This document shows, one piece after another, positions 17,173 through 26,186 of a DNA stretch of 44,402 bases. The notes under the pieces are model-generated. The model was not told where the DNA came from. It saw only the letters and a list, made by a program, of their open reading frames with translations, and did no database searches. This stretch comes from a bacterium. Lineage in GTDB: Bacteria > SZUA-79 > Acidulodesulfobacterales > Acidulodesulfobacteraceae. The DNA is taken from assembly GCA_021813595.1 (NCBI GenBank), contig JAKAKF010000091.1, positions 1 to 44,402 on the forward strand, given 5' to 3'. A program made the translations under genes and the position numbers. How positions within the stretch are numbered: the stretch's first letter is position 1; the number at the start of each line of letters is the position of its first letter.

Positions 17173-17265
17173 GCTAAACTTATTTCTCCTTGATAGTTAA
17201 GTAATAAATATCTATTTATTAATATTATATATTATATACAGCGATAATAAATTATAAATTTTAAA

Positions 17266-17670
17266 TTACAAAGACCTGGCGTTAAGCAGAAGGCTTATTT
17301 TGTCTCTGAGCAGTTCGTTTCTTATAGGCTTATCGACGTAATCGGTAGCTCCGTCTTCAAAACTTTTTTTTACGGTTTCTTTATCGTTAAGAGCGCTTAT
17401 CATTAAAATGGGAACTTTGTCGTAAACTTTTCTGATAGTCCTGAGAACGTCGAGACCGTTTATTTTCGGAAGCATTATATCGATAATAATAAGGTCGAAA
17501 ATATTTCCTTCGGTAATTTTATCCAATGCGTCCCTGCCGTTTTCTGCTATAGTTACGTCGGCGTCAAAAGACGATTGTATAATAATTCGCACAAGTTCCG
17601 AATGCATCCTGTTGTCTTCTACCAGAAGAATTTTTTTTCTGGGAGTAATTCTGTTCGCTAAATTTATCAT
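17266..17670 (-). CDS. Stand-alone receiver domain protein
   Basis: The 134-residue receiver has a 10-residue basic lead, the acidic pair in LLVEDN (about 18-19), the phospho-accepting Asp at about 64 in IIIDIMLPKINGLDV, the conserved Ser in LMISAL and the Lys in YVDKPI. No output domain is present. It lies 93 bases upstream of the hybrid histidine kinase on the same strand. Together with the receiver downstream of that kinase it forms a local phosphorelay set. GGAT at about 10 bases before the ATG is a modest ribosome binding site. Confidence 0.9.
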   Translation of the reverse strand: MINLANRITPRKKILLVEDNRMHSELVRIIIQSSFDADVTIAENGRDALDKITEGNIFDLIIIDIMLPKINGLDVLRTIRKVYDKVPILMISALNDKETVKKSFEDGATDYVDKPIRNELLRDKISLLLNARSL

Positions 17671-17742
17671 GGCATTATCCTTAATAAATAACAGCCGTTA
17701 GATTAATTTTGATATATTTGTAATACCGCTATTTTAATATTA

Positions 17743-18105
17743 TTACTTATTCTTCCTTTTTTCAAGTTCTTCCTGTTTAGTTTTGCAGGCAATGCATAAA
17801 GTAGCTTCCGGCCTGTATTCCAATCTTTTTTCGGAAATTTCTCCGCCGCATTCGTCGCATATTCCGTAAGTACCGTTTTCTATTCTGGACAGCGCTTCCT
17901 GTATTTTAGGAATTAGTTTCCTTTCTCTGTCGCGTATCCTTAGTTCGAAGTTTCTGTCGGATTCTAAAGTCGCCCTGTCGTTAGGGTCGGGAAAATTATC
18001 GTCTTCTTTCGTCATGCTGTCGACGGTTTTAAGAGCATCGTCGAGCAAAGACTCTAATTTTTTGTTTAAAATATTTTTAAAATGTAAAAGCTTTTCTTCC
18101 GTCAC
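17743..18105 (-). CDS. dksA: DksA/TraR-family zinc-finger transcription factor
   Basis: The 120-residue protein has the DksA plan: an N-terminal helix, a coiled-coil tip with DPNDRA (the DxxDxA motif needed for action on RNA polymerase) at about residues 40-45, and the RDRERKLIPKIQEALSRI helix. A four-cysteine zinc finger follows (CDECG with CIAC). DksA binds the RNA polymerase secondary channel and works with ppGpp in the stringent response. The start is GTG at 18105. The next in-frame ATG would remove the N-terminal helix, so GTG is preferred. The lysine-rich C-terminal end is short, as usual. Confidence 0.92.
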   Translation of the reverse strand: MTEEKLLHFKNILNKKLESLLDDALKTVDSMTKEDDNFPDPNDRATLESDRNFELRIRDRERKLIPKIQEALSRIENGTYGICDECGGEISEKRLEYRPEATLCIACKTKQEELEKRKNK

Positions 18106-18195
18106 GGAAATTATGCCCCCGCCTTTTTATAATATAATTTGTTGTTTATTTATAAAAATTATAACATAATTTTAATTTTAAAAAAATATATATAT

Positions 18196-19242
18196 TTAGC
18201 GATATTTTTTTATTAGCGTATAATTATTCGTTCTCTGCGCAGGAATAAATCCCGCGTCCTTAATTAATCTAACCATTAATTTTTCATCGACTGTTCTGTT
18301 TGCCGTTCCCGCCGCTTTTACTACGTTTTCTTCAAGCATTGTGGAACCCATATCGTTAGCTCCGAAACTTAACGCGACCTGCCCCATTTTCGCTCCCTGC
18401 GTTACCCATGACGCCTGAATATTATCGAAATTGTCTAAAACTATTCTTGAAACCGCAAGTACTTTAAGATAATAATGACCGAAAACGCCCCTTGGATTAA
18501 GCGACGTATTTTTACTCTGAAAACTCCAAGGAATAAAAGCCTTGAAACCGCCGGTTTTATCCTGAAGGTCTCTAAGTTTTAAAAGATGTTCCACTATATC
18601 TTCATCGGTTTCTATAGTTCCGAACATCATGGTGGCGGAAGAATTTAAACCCGCATTGTGAACTTCTTCCATGACTTTAAGCCACTGCCCGCTGTCTATC
18701 TTATTCGGGCTTATTTTTTTTCTTACCCTGTCGACTAATATTTCCGCTCCTCCGCCCGGTACGGAATTCAAGCCTGCTTCTTTCAAAAGATTTACGGTTT
18801 CTCTGATAGTCATATCGTTTGAACGGGCGATAAAAGTAATCTCCGGCGGAGAAAACGCATGTATATGTATATCGAAATTTTCTTTAATATCGTTTAACAG
18901 ATTAATATAGTAGTCTATAGTTATATCGGGATTTAATCCGCCCTGAAGAAGAATCTGCGTACCGGAAAGTTCTTTTGTTTCCCTGATTTTATCGAAAATT
19001 TGTTCTTTCGTCAGCACGTAAGCGTCGTCGTCGCACACTCCGTATTTTTTGTAAAAAGCGCAAAATTTACATTCCGAGATGCAGACGTTGGTGTAGTTAA
19101 TATTTCTGTCTATAATAAACGTGACTATATCGTCCGGATGTTTTTTCTTTCTTATACCGTCGGCTATTTTTCCAAGTTCGATAATGTTATCGTTTTTAAA
19201 CAGCGACAAAGCATCTTTTTTGCCTATCCTATATTTGTTCAT
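18196..19242 (-). CDS. mqnC: Cyclic dehypoxanthine futalosine synthase MqnC (radical SAM)
   Basis: The 348-residue radical SAM enzyme has the iron-sulfur motif CISECKFC (C-x3-C-x2-C) after RNINYTNV, as in MqnC/MqnE/CofH-type enzymes. QILLQGGLNPD, SVPGGGAEI, FGTIETDEDIVEHL and a late MLEENVVKAAG block are characteristic of MqnC. The enzyme cyclises dehypoxanthine futalosine in the futalosine route to menaquinone, so the host should use menaquinone for respiration and lack the classical Men pathway. No other mqn gene is in the window. The gene stands alone, 90 bases from dksA and 45 bases from fliI, all on the same strand. Confidence 0.9.
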   Translation of the reverse strand: MNKYRIGKKDALSLFKNDNIIELGKIADGIRKKKHPDDIVTFIIDRNINYTNVCISECKFCAFYKKYGVCDDDAYVLTKEQIFDKIRETKELSGTQILLQGGLNPDITIDYYINLLNDIKENFDIHIHAFSPPEITFIARSNDMTIRETVNLLKEAGLNSVPGGGAEILVDRVRKKISPNKIDSGQWLKVMEEVHNAGLNSSATMMFGTIETDEDIVEHLLKLRDLQDKTGGFKAFIPWSFQSKNTSLNPRGVFGHYYLKVLAVSRIVLDNFDNIQASWVTQGAKMGQVALSFGANDMGSTMLEENVVKAAGTANRTVDEKLMVRLIKDAGFIPAQRTNNYTLIKKYR

Positions 19243-19287
19243 ATTTTTTTATTTTATTTTTTTATATTTAGTTCGCGGTTTGTTTAT

Positions 19288-20610
19288 TTAATTCAGCAGT
19301 CCGGTCATTTCGTTAATGCTTTCCTCGAAAGAATATTTTTCCTCGGGGGTCTGTTTTATAAAGTTTTCTATCTTAGATATATGGTCTATGGCAAAATCTA
19401 TCGCTTCGCTGGAACCTTTGGAATAAGCGCCGATATTTATAAGGTCTTCGTTTACCCTGTATTCCGAAACCACTTTTAAAACCTCTCGTGCGGACAGCAG
19501 ATGCTCTTTTGAAACTATGTCCGGCATGACGCGGGACAAACTGTTTAAAACGTCTATCGCCGGAAATATTCCTTTTTCCGCCGTTTTTCTCGAAAGAACT
19601 ATATGTCCGTCGAGTATAGACCTTACCGTGTCGGAAACAGGTTCGTTCATATCGTCGCCTTCTACTAAAACCGTATATATTCCGGTGATGCTTCCTTTAT
19701 CGGAGTTGGCAGCTCTTTCTAACAGTTTCGGCAAAACGCTGAAAACGGATGGCGTATAGCCTCTTACCGTCGGAGGTTCTCCCGCCGAAAGTCCTATTTC
19801 CCTCGAAGCCATTGCAAACCTGGTAATGGAATCCATAAGAAAAAGCACGTCAAGTCCTTTGTCCCTAAAATATTCCGCAAGGGCTGTTGCCGCAAAAGCT
19901 CCTCTCATTCTGACCAACGGGGATTTATCCGACGTAGCGACGATAACGGCGGATTTTTTTAAACCTTCTTCTCCTAGACTTTTTTCTATAAATTCTTTAA
20001 CTTCGCGCCCTCTTTCGCCGATAAGCGCTATAATATTTACGTCTGATTTAGAATATTTGGTAAACATGCCGAGAAGAGTGCTTTTGCCGACCCCTGAGCC
20101 GGCAAATATACCTATCCTCTGCCCTTTGCCTATCGTCAAAAAAGAATTTACCGCCCTTACTCCGACGTCCATAACTTCGTTAATTCTTTTTCTGGATAAA
20201 GGAGATGGAGGCTCGTTGACTATCTTTGCATAACCGCCGCATTGAATTTTTCCTTTATCGTCTAACGGATTGCCGAACGGATCCACAACTCTTCCCAGCA
20301 GTTCTTCGCCTGCCGGAAATTTTTCCTCTTCTTCTAAAAGAATAACCTCGCTTTCTAAACTTATGCCTCCTATATCGCCGTAAGGCATAAGAACTGCCTT
20401 GTCGTCTTTAAAACCGATAACTTCTGCGGTGATACCTTTTGAAGACACGTCGTTTTTACCTTTAATGCGGCAGATTTTTCCTATGGAAAGATCAGGATGT
20501 TTAGCTTCAAGGACGAGTCCGACGGCTTTAACTATTTTTCCCTTTATAAGCATAGGATTAAAGTCTTGGAGCATACCGGCGTATTCTTTTAAATTTATAA
20601 GTCTTCCCAT
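19288..20610 (-). CDS. fliI: Flagellar export ATPase FliI
   Basis: The 440-residue protein is a full-length F1-beta-like ATPase of the flagellar type III export gate. The P-loop is [12 protein letters not shown], followed by [13 protein letters not shown], then Walker B in [19 protein letters not shown]. The [25 protein letters not shown]-like block is specific to the FliI/SctN group. FliI docks on FlhA with FliH and FliJ and helps unload substrates. Neither fliH nor fliJ is adjacent. The gene lies 57 bases downstream of the flgJ-like gene and is probably transcribed with it. Confidence 0.95.
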   Translation of the reverse strand: [440 protein letters not shown]

Positions 20611-20667
20611 AATATAAAATAAACGATATGATAAAATTTATACGATGATAATCCCGCTTAAAATTAA

Positions 20668-21567
20668 TCAAGAGTATTCTTTATAGTAAGCAAGAACGGT
20701 TTTTACGTAATTTTCCGTTTCTTCAAACGGCGGTATTCCGTTATATTTTTCGACATTTCCTATACCGGCGTTGTATGCGGCAAGAGCAAGCTCGGTATTG
20801 CCTCCGTAACGGTCCAAAAGCTGTTTAAGGTAAAGCGTTCCGCCTAAAACGTTGCCTTCGGGATCGTAAGGATCGACGCCCAGTTCTTCTGCAGTTTTAG
20901 GCATTAACTGCATAAGTCCGACGGCGCCTTTATTGGAAACGGCATAAGGATTAAAACCGGATTCCGTTTTGATTACGGCTTTTATTAAACCGTACGGAAC
21001 GCCGTAAATTTCGGAAGCTTTTTTTGCAAGACCGTCGGCGGTGGCATAATCTTCGGTAACTCCTGAGGCGTCAGAACCGGAAGCGCCGTCGGATTTCAAA
21101 GCGTTAAGTTTCAGTCCTTCGGCGCCGGCGCCCCCATATTTTGAAGCTAATCCGTATGCCTGAAATAAATTGCCGGTAGCGGACATAGAAGCGACAGAAG
21201 AACTTAGTCCTTTTATTCCGTCCTTTGCTATCAAAGACGGATGCTCTTTAAAATAATCGACGATCATTTTTGCTATGCCTATGCCTTTACCGTAGCTGTT
21301 GTTGTTAGCTACGGCCTCGTAAAAAAGGGAATTGTAAATTTTATAGCCGGTACCTTTATCTATAAAAGAGCCTTTTTCCACTGCCTTAGACATAGAATCA
21401 AAAATCATATTTAAAAAAAGGCTTTCGAATTTAACGGCGACCGTTTTTATTTCGCTAAGCTCTTCAGGGGTAATTTCATTTTTACCGTTATTTTTAACGG
21501 AAGCTTCGCTCGAAATTTTCGGTTCCGAAGAAACCGGAATGTTAAGATTAATATTTAATTTTTCCAT
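20668..21567 (-). CDS. flgJ: FlgJ-type rod-binding protein fused to lytic transglycosylase
   Basis: The 299-residue protein joins two domains. Residues about 36-108 match the FlgJ rod-binding domain ([17 protein letters not shown], then a [11 protein letters not shown] block). A Ser/Gly/Ala linker runs to about 175. Residues about 183-299 are a lytic transglycosylase (SLT) domain with the catalytic Glu near 202 in [12 protein letters not shown], then [17 protein letters not shown] and [12 protein letters not shown]. FlgJ caps the growing rod and opens peptidoglycan. In enteric bacteria its enzyme domain is a glucosaminidase (GH73), not an SLT. No signal peptide is seen, consistent with export by the flagellar apparatus. 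Confidence 0.88.
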   Translation of the reverse strand: MEKLNINLNIPVSSEPKISSEASVKNNGKNEITPEELSEIKTVAVKFESLFLNMIFDSMSKAVEKGSFIDKGTGYKIYNSLFYEAVANNNSYGKGIGIAKMIVDYFKEHPSLIAKDGIKGLSSSVASMSATGNLFQAYGLASKYGGAGAEGLKLNALKSDGASGSDASGVTEDYATADGLAKKASEIYGVPYGLIKAVIKTESGFNPYAVSNKGAVGLMQLMPKTAEELGVDPYDPEGNVLGGTLYLKQLLDRYGGNTELALAAYNAGIGNVEKYNGIPPFEETENYVKTVLAYYKEYS

Positions 21568-21807
21568 TGTCGTTTAAAATATGCGGCATGAACGCAACTT
21601 AAATTTAATATAAATTTTAATTTTTTATATTATATCATAATGCCAACGTTAATAAAAGTTTAACCGGCGGCTATAAAATCATCGTTTATTATTAAAATTG
21701 ATTTATAAGATATTTAAAAAAAATATTTTTTGTATTATAATATAGAAAATTTATTATTATTTAGATTTATTTTAATATAATTTAATCTTTTTATAAATAT
21801 ACAAACA

Positions 21808-22590
21808 ATGGATATAGCTTCTATTATCGGTTTTATATTGGGTCTCGGCGGAATAATATTCGGAAATTTCCTCCAAGGTTCTAATTTGATGCAATTGCTT
21901 GACCCTATCGGTTTCGTAATAGTTATAGTAGGAACAACCGGCGCAACGGTTGCCGGAAACAGGATGGATAACCTTAAAAAAGCGATTATATCCGCAAAAG
22001 GAGTTATTTTATCAAAAAAAGTCGATTATGAAACTACAATTTCCGACCTGTTGAATTACGCAACGAAAGCAAGAAAAAACGGCGTTCTTGCATTGGAATC
22101 GGAAATAGAAGCCTCATCCGACCCTTTTATAAAAAAAGCGCTTCAGTTAGTAGTGGACGGCATAGATCCTCAGGTAGTCATGGATATTATGGAAACGGAG
22201 TTGTCTAATATAGAAGAATTCGGCGACGAAAGCGTTAAAATATTCGAGCAGGCGGGCGGCTATTCACCGACGCTCGGCATCATAGGAGCAGTCTTAGGTC
22301 TTATACACGTTATGCAGCATCTGAACCAGCCTAACAGACTAGGCGCAGGTATTGCAGTCGCATTTACGGCAACGCTTTACGGTCTTGCTTTTGCAAACAC
22401 AATACTTTTTCCTATATCCAGTAAACTTAAAATGAACCTTAAAGTGGAAGTTTTAAGGTACGAGCTTATCCTTATGGGCATAAGAAGCATTCAGAACGGC
22501 GAAAATCCTAGACTTATAGAAGAAAAACTTAAGTCTTTTTTAAGCACAGAGCAGAAAAAAGCTTACGATTTGAAAAATGGAGAAAAATAA
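21808..22590 (+). CDS. motA: Flagellar motor stator protein MotA
   Basis: The 260-residue protein has four hydrophobic helices (about 3-22, 30-50, 148-170, 182-205), the large cytoplasmic loop between helices 2 and 3, and the conserved GGYSPTLGIIGAVLGLIHVM segment with the functional proline. GAGIAVAFTATLYGLAFAN forms helix 4. MotA and MotB form the ion channel that drives flagellar rotation. The ATG has no clear Shine-Dalgarno sequence. The gene is divergent from flgJ across 240 bases and is followed by motB after two bases. Which ion is used cannot be read reliably from the sequence. Confidence 0.95.
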   Translation: MDIASIIGFILGLGGIIFGNFLQGSNLMQLLDPIGFVIVIVGTTGATVAGNRMDNLKKAIISAKGVILSKKVDYETTISDLLNYATKARKNGVLALESEIEASSDPFIKKALQLVVDGIDPQVVMDIMETELSNIEEFGDESVKIFEQAGGYSPTLGIIGAVLGLIHVMQHLNQPNRLGAGIAVAFTATLYGLAFANTILFPISSKLKMNLKVEVLRYELILMGIRSIQNGENPRLIEEKLKSFLSTEQKKAYDLKNGEK

Positions 22591-22592
22591 GA

Positions 22593-23387
22593 ATGTCCAG
22601 AAAAAAGAAAAAATGTCCGGAACATTCGAATTCCGAAAGATGGATGATCAGCTATGGGGATTTTCTTACCACTCTCCTGTCCTTTTTTATAGTAATGTTT
22701 GCAATATCGAAAGTAAACAACGTCAGATTAAAGGAGCTTGCAATTTCGATACAGCAGGCATTTGGAGCCAATAAGTTTATAACGGTTTCGCGTTCAAAGC
22801 CGAATATAGCTTCTACTCCAAAGATAGTAGTGCCTAAGGTTTCGCCTTCCCAATTTAAGGTATCTAAATCGAATAAAAAGCTTATTAAAGAAGAACGGCA
22901 GGAATCGGCGGTATTTACGGGAATAGAATCAAAAATAAAATCTTTTGCCGCCGGAAATGCATCGTATAAATCTTCGCTAAGAGTTTATAAATCTACGAGG
23001 GGCCTTGTTATATCTCTTAAGGGTTCAAGCTTTTTTAATTCCGGCAGTGCAAGAATAATAACAAAATATCATCCGCTATTAAAATATATAGCTTCCGAAC
23101 TATTAAAAGTCGACAATAATATATCCATAGAAGGATATACCGATTCTACGCCGATACGAAGCGTAAAATATCCAAACAACTGGATGCTTTCAACCGCAAG
23201 GGCGGTCAACGTCCTGAGTTTTTTTATAAAAAGCGTTAATTTTCCCCCGGCTAGGCTGTCTGCTTCCGGATACGGCAAATACAAACCTGTAGCCAGCAAT
23301 TCTACCGCCGCCGGACGCGCACTTAACAGGCGCGTCAACATAGTCGTTATGTCTAACTTTTTAAACAACGAACTTCCAAGTTCATGA
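22593..23387 (+). CDS. motB: Flagellar motor stator protein MotB
   Basis: The 264-residue protein begins with a basic stretch and WMISYGDFLTTLLSFFIVMF, a single transmembrane helix carrying the ion-binding Asp at about residue 23. A linker of about 90 residues follows, then the OmpA-like peptidoglycan-binding domain (about 130-255) with ISIEGYTDSTPI, NNWMLSTARA and LSASGYGKYKPVASN. MotB anchors the stator to the cell wall. It starts two bases after motA. Its stop overlaps by six bases the convergent stop of the PilZ-like gene at 23382-24383. Confidence 0.95.
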   Translation: MSRKKKKCPEHSNSERWMISYGDFLTTLLSFFIVMFAISKVNNVRLKELAISIQQAFGANKFITVSRSKPNIASTPKIVVPKVSPSQFKVSKSNKKLIKEERQESAVFTGIESKIKSFAAGNASYKSSLRVYKSTRGLVISLKGSSFFNSGSARIITKYHPLLKYIASELLKVDNNISIEGYTDSTPIRSVKYPNNWMLSTARAVNVLSFFIKSVNFPPARLSASGYGKYKPVASNSTAAGRALNRRVNIVVMSNFLNNELPSS

Positions 23388-24383
23388 TAGCCGCTCAATA
23401 TTCTGTTTAGCTATCTGCCGTCTCTGCTGTTCAAAGGTAAACTTAATTATTTCGTCTCTGTCCGATTCGTTTATTGCGGTGAATTTGCATGCAAAAGAAA
23501 TCTTGGCTTTATTTGAACCTTCGTCGGGCGGATATTCGGAAACGTTAACGACTTGTGCCAGAGCTTTTACTACGAATTGAGGAATGGAAGGAAACAGCAT
23601 AGTAATCTTTAATATGTCGCCGCGTTTTAATTTCAAATCCTCTTTATTTTTCTCTTTATTTTGAGCAGCATTGTTTTTATCTGTTTCTTCTTCTGTTTCT
23701 TCGGTCCACATAATTCCGGAACCGCTTATGGATACCCTTTTTTCTTTAACGTCCGAAAAAATAGACGCTTCGGGATTTAATATGGACAAAATAACATCCA
23801 ATTTACTGTTTATGGCTATCAAAAGATTTTCTAATTTAGGATTTATAGGGGTATCTTCGTCCTTTTCGCCATGCGTTCCGTATACTTTCGGCGAAGCTAC
23901 GCCGTAAATTCCATAGACCGATGTAGTAAAAGAAGGTCTGGAAATATAAGACTCTTTAGTTTCAAGAAATTCTTCCATAGAAATTTTTTGATAAATAAAC
24001 TGTATAACGGCAATTACCCTGACAAACTCCCTTCCTTCCCTTTCTTCTATAGGCTGGCCGGAAACATTTGCCTGAAGAAAAATACCGCCGGTATTTCTAA
24101 GAATTTTCTCTGCCGCAATTTTATATTTATATGTTTTAGAAAATCCATAGCTAGTTATATTTATATCTGATGTTTTTTTTATAAGTTCTATATACTTTTC
24201 CGTATCGCAATCGTTTGATTCAAATTCTACGACTTTTTTATCTTCAAAGCAGGCGTATAAAACGACGCTTAAAAGATTTTTATCTGTCTTAGTAATATAT
24301 CCTTTAAATTTATTTTTCGGAGTTTCTAAAACTATCTCCTGATTTTCATAAAAAAAATTATCGTAATCTTCCGCGCTATTCAT
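23382..24383 (-). CDS. PilZ-like protein with helical insert (tPilZ/XC_6012-like)
   Basis: The 333-residue protein has an N-terminal region (1-110) without a recognised motif. A PilZ-like barrel then starts at REGREFVRV, with an RxxxR pair at about 118 and 122. A helical insert follows (about 182-202, LENLLIAINSKLDVILSIL), then the strand VSISGSGIMW at about 217-226, where the c-di-GMP motif (D/N)xSxxG has Ser in place of Asp/Asn. An inserted helix of this kind occurs in PilZ proteins such as XC_6012, where it mediates oligomers and c-di-GMP binding is lost. An acidic Lys/Glu linker at about 228-250 is unusual. Placement against motB suggests a motility role. Confidence 0.6.
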   Translation of the reverse strand: MNSAEDYDNFFYENQEIVLETPKNKFKGYITKTDKNLLSVVLYACFEDKKVVEFESNDCDTEKYIELIKKTSDINITSYGFSKTYKYKIAAEKILRNTGGIFLQANVSGQPIEEREGREFVRVIAVIQFIYQKISMEEFLETKESYISRPSFTTSVYGIYGVASPKVYGTHGEKDEDTPINPKLENLLIAINSKLDVILSILNPEASIFSDVKEKRVSISGSGIMWTEETEEETDKNNAAQNKEKNKEDLKLKRGDILKITMLFPSIPQFVVKALAQVVNVSEYPPDEGSNKAKISFACKFTAINESDRDEIIKFTFEQQRRQIAKQNIERLS

Positions 24384-24420
24384 TTATCGTCCGTCCGTTT
24401 TTTATTTAATTTAATAATTG

Positions 24421-24780
24421 TTAGTTTGATTTATAAGCTTTTATAGCCGAAGAAATTTTATTAAGCATCGCTATTTTTTCGCCGACGTTTTCTTTCATGC
24501 CGTCCAGCATATCGATAATTTTTTTATCCGATTCTATAATATATGATAATTTATTCTGTATATCGATTTTATAAACTTCTTCGTTTATGTTTTTAAACCT
24601 GCTTAAATCTAAATTTTCACAGCGTATGCCGGATTTAAAAAACAATCTCGTCAGCAAAACTTTTCTTTCGAATATTTTTTTTAAATTAACCGGATTTTCT
24701 CTTTTTTCGGATAAAATTAACATTATATAATTATTCAATATAATAATATTATCGGCAATTTTTAATTTCAATAAATTCAT
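24421..24780 (-). CDS. Small helical protein of unknown function, possibly a flagellar chaperone
   Basis: I do not recognise this 119-residue protein. It is predicted to be almost all helical and Lys/Ile/Leu-rich, with a pattern of hydrophobic residues every three to four positions and no signal peptide. The C-terminal half (about 75-115) looks amphipathic. Size and composition resemble FliT- or FlgN-type export chaperones, but no specific motif confirms it. It lies 37 bases upstream of the PilZ-like gene on the same strand and is divergent from the 126-aa gene at 24882. Codon use matches its neighbours, which supports it being a true gene. Confidence 0.55.
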   Translation of the reverse strand: MNLLKLKIADNIIILNNYIMLILSEKRENPVNLKKIFERKVLLTRLFFKSGIRCENLDLSRFKNINEEVYKIDIQNKLSYIIESDKKIIDMLDGMKENVGEKIAMLNKISSAIKAYKSN

Positions 24781-24808
24781 TTTTTTATTTATTTTTATTT
24801 ATTTTTAT

Positions 24809-24838
24809 TTGCTTATTAATTATAATAACTATTATAAT
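24809..24838 (+). promoter_or_regulatory. Possible sigma-70 promoter
   Basis: TTGCTT at 24809-24814 and TATAAT at 24833-24838 are separated by 18 bases and lie 43 bases before the ATG of the 24882 gene. The region is extremely AT-rich, so chance matches are likely. Confidence 0.3.
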
Positions 24839-24881
24839 TTTATAATATGATATAATATAAATCAACACAAAACGGAAAAAT

Positions 24882-25262
24882 ATGCAGAAAATTAAAACCG
24901 ACAAATTAAAAGCAGGGGATGTCCTGGCAAAAGATATAGTTTCCAGAAAAGGTATAACTATTCTTAAAAAAGGAACGGAATTAACCGATAAATTTATAGA
25001 AAATATAAAAAAAATAAGCGGCGAATATTCTTCTCCCGAAGAAATGCATATATTTATAGAAGGAACCGGCCGCGACAGGGAAAAAGATAATGAAATTTCC
25101 GTAGAAAATAAAGAAAAAATGGAAAAAGAGATAGCGTCTTTAGAAAAAAGATTTAAAAATGACGATGGTTATGAATATATGGAAGAAATCAAAGACGCAA
25201 TTAAAAATCAGATAATTAAATTTTACGGCGAAACCCATAATTCCGGTGAACGCGGCAAATGA
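24882..25262 (+). CDS. Stand-alone HD-GYP/HDOD-associated N-terminal module
   Basis: The 126-residue protein begins KIKTDKLKAGDVLAKDI, then RKGITILKKGTELTDKFI. This beta-rich pattern (L-x-x-G-x-x-L-A-x-D-I, then G-x-x-L-x-x-G-x-x-L) is the N-terminal module commonly found ahead of HD-GYP and related HD domains. A lysine- and glutamate-rich helical tail follows and no HD domain is attached. Its stop overlaps the start of the downstream HDOD gene as ATGA, so the two proteins are probably made in fixed proportion and may act as a split version of a single signalling protein. Confidence 0.65.
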   Translation: MQKIKTDKLKAGDVLAKDIVSRKGITILKKGTELTDKFIENIKKISGEYSSPEEMHIFIEGTGRDREKDNEISVENKEKMEKEIASLEKRFKNDDGYEYMEEIKDAIKNQIIKFYGETHNSGERGK

Positions 25263-26161
25263 AAAAAATAGACACCTTGGACAAGTTAATAGCTACCGTT
25301 AAAAAAACCGAAAATATACCTACCCTGCCTAAGGTTTTAACTAAAATTTCGGAAGAAATAGATAACGATAATTTTTCTATCAAAAATATCGGCGATTTGA
25401 TGTCCAAAGACGTCAGCCTGTCCGCAAGAATATTAAAAATAGTAAACTCTCCTTTTTACGGGTTTCCGCAAAGAATATACAGCATTAACCATGCCATAGT
25501 GCTTTTAGGCGCAAACGTATTAAAGAGCATCGTAATTTCTACATCGGTTTTCACCGCAATGGAAGAAGCTATGACCGGTCTTTCGGAACATTCCCTGTTC
25601 TGCGCATTCGCTTCCAAACATATTTCTCAGGAAATAAACAAAAGCATAAAAAAAACCGGCGAAACCGGTAAATTAAAATCAAACGAAAAACAAAAACAAC
25701 AGCAAACCGTAGATCCCGACAATATGTTTGCGGTCGGCTTGCTGCATGACATAGGGAAAATTATTATAGCAACGACTTTTAAGAAAGATTTTAAGACTAT
25801 ATTGGAAACAGCGCAAAAAGAAGAAAAACCTTTGGAAAAAGTAGAACATGATATTCTCAACATATCTCACGACCAGCTTGGGTATATGCTGGTAAAAGAA
25901 TGGAATCTTCCTTCCTCTATATATATACCTATAAAATACCATCATAATCCCGCTCTTGCCGACGATTTCAAAAAAGAAACGGCGATATTAAACATTGCGG
26001 ATTTTTTGACAAGGGCTATGGGAGTTGGATTTTCAGGCTCAACTTACTTAGAAAAAATAAATACCGATTCCATGAATATTTTAGGAATTAATATCGATTT
26101 TATAAAATCGGCGATAGAAGAAATTTATCTGTACAAAGACGAACTGAATATATTCGACTAG
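25259..26161 (+). CDS. HDOD-domain signalling protein
   Basis: The 300-residue protein has the HDOD fold: LPKVLTKISEEI near the N-terminus, LMSKDVSLSARILKIVNSPFYG (about 48-69), INHAIVLLG and VGLLHDIGKIIIATTF, with the HD pair near residue 165. A late KYHHNP block is also present. HDOD proteins are non-canonical HD-superfamily regulators linked to c-di-GMP signalling, chemotaxis and stress control, and often lack phosphodiesterase activity. A lysine/glutamine-rich insert lies at about 125-150. The gene is coupled to the 126-aa gene upstream and followed 25 bases later by the GGDDF gene. Confidence 0.88.
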   Translation: MKKIDTLDKLIATVKKTENIPTLPKVLTKISEEIDNDNFSIKNIGDLMSKDVSLSARILKIVNSPFYGFPQRIYSINHAIVLLGANVLKSIVISTSVFTAMEEAMTGLSEHSLFCAFASKHISQEINKSIKKTGETGKLKSNEKQKQQQTVDPDNMFAVGLLHDIGKIIIATTFKKDFKTILETAQKEEKPLEKVEHDILNISHDQLGYMLVKEWNLPSSIYIPIKYHHNPALADDFKKETAILNIADFLTRAMGVGFSGSTYLEKINTDSMNILGINIDFIKSAIEEIYLYKDELNIFD

Positions 26162-26186
26162 TCAAATAAAAATTGAATAATAATGC

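Noticed and set aside
21570..21807. Sigma-54 or sigma-28 promoters between flgJ and motA
   Set aside because: I looked for GG-N10-GC and TAAA-N15-GCCGATAA on both strands and found no acceptable match.
22577..22774. A 65-codon open frame between motA and motB
   Set aside because: It overlaps the start of motB in another frame, and motB has clear conserved domains.
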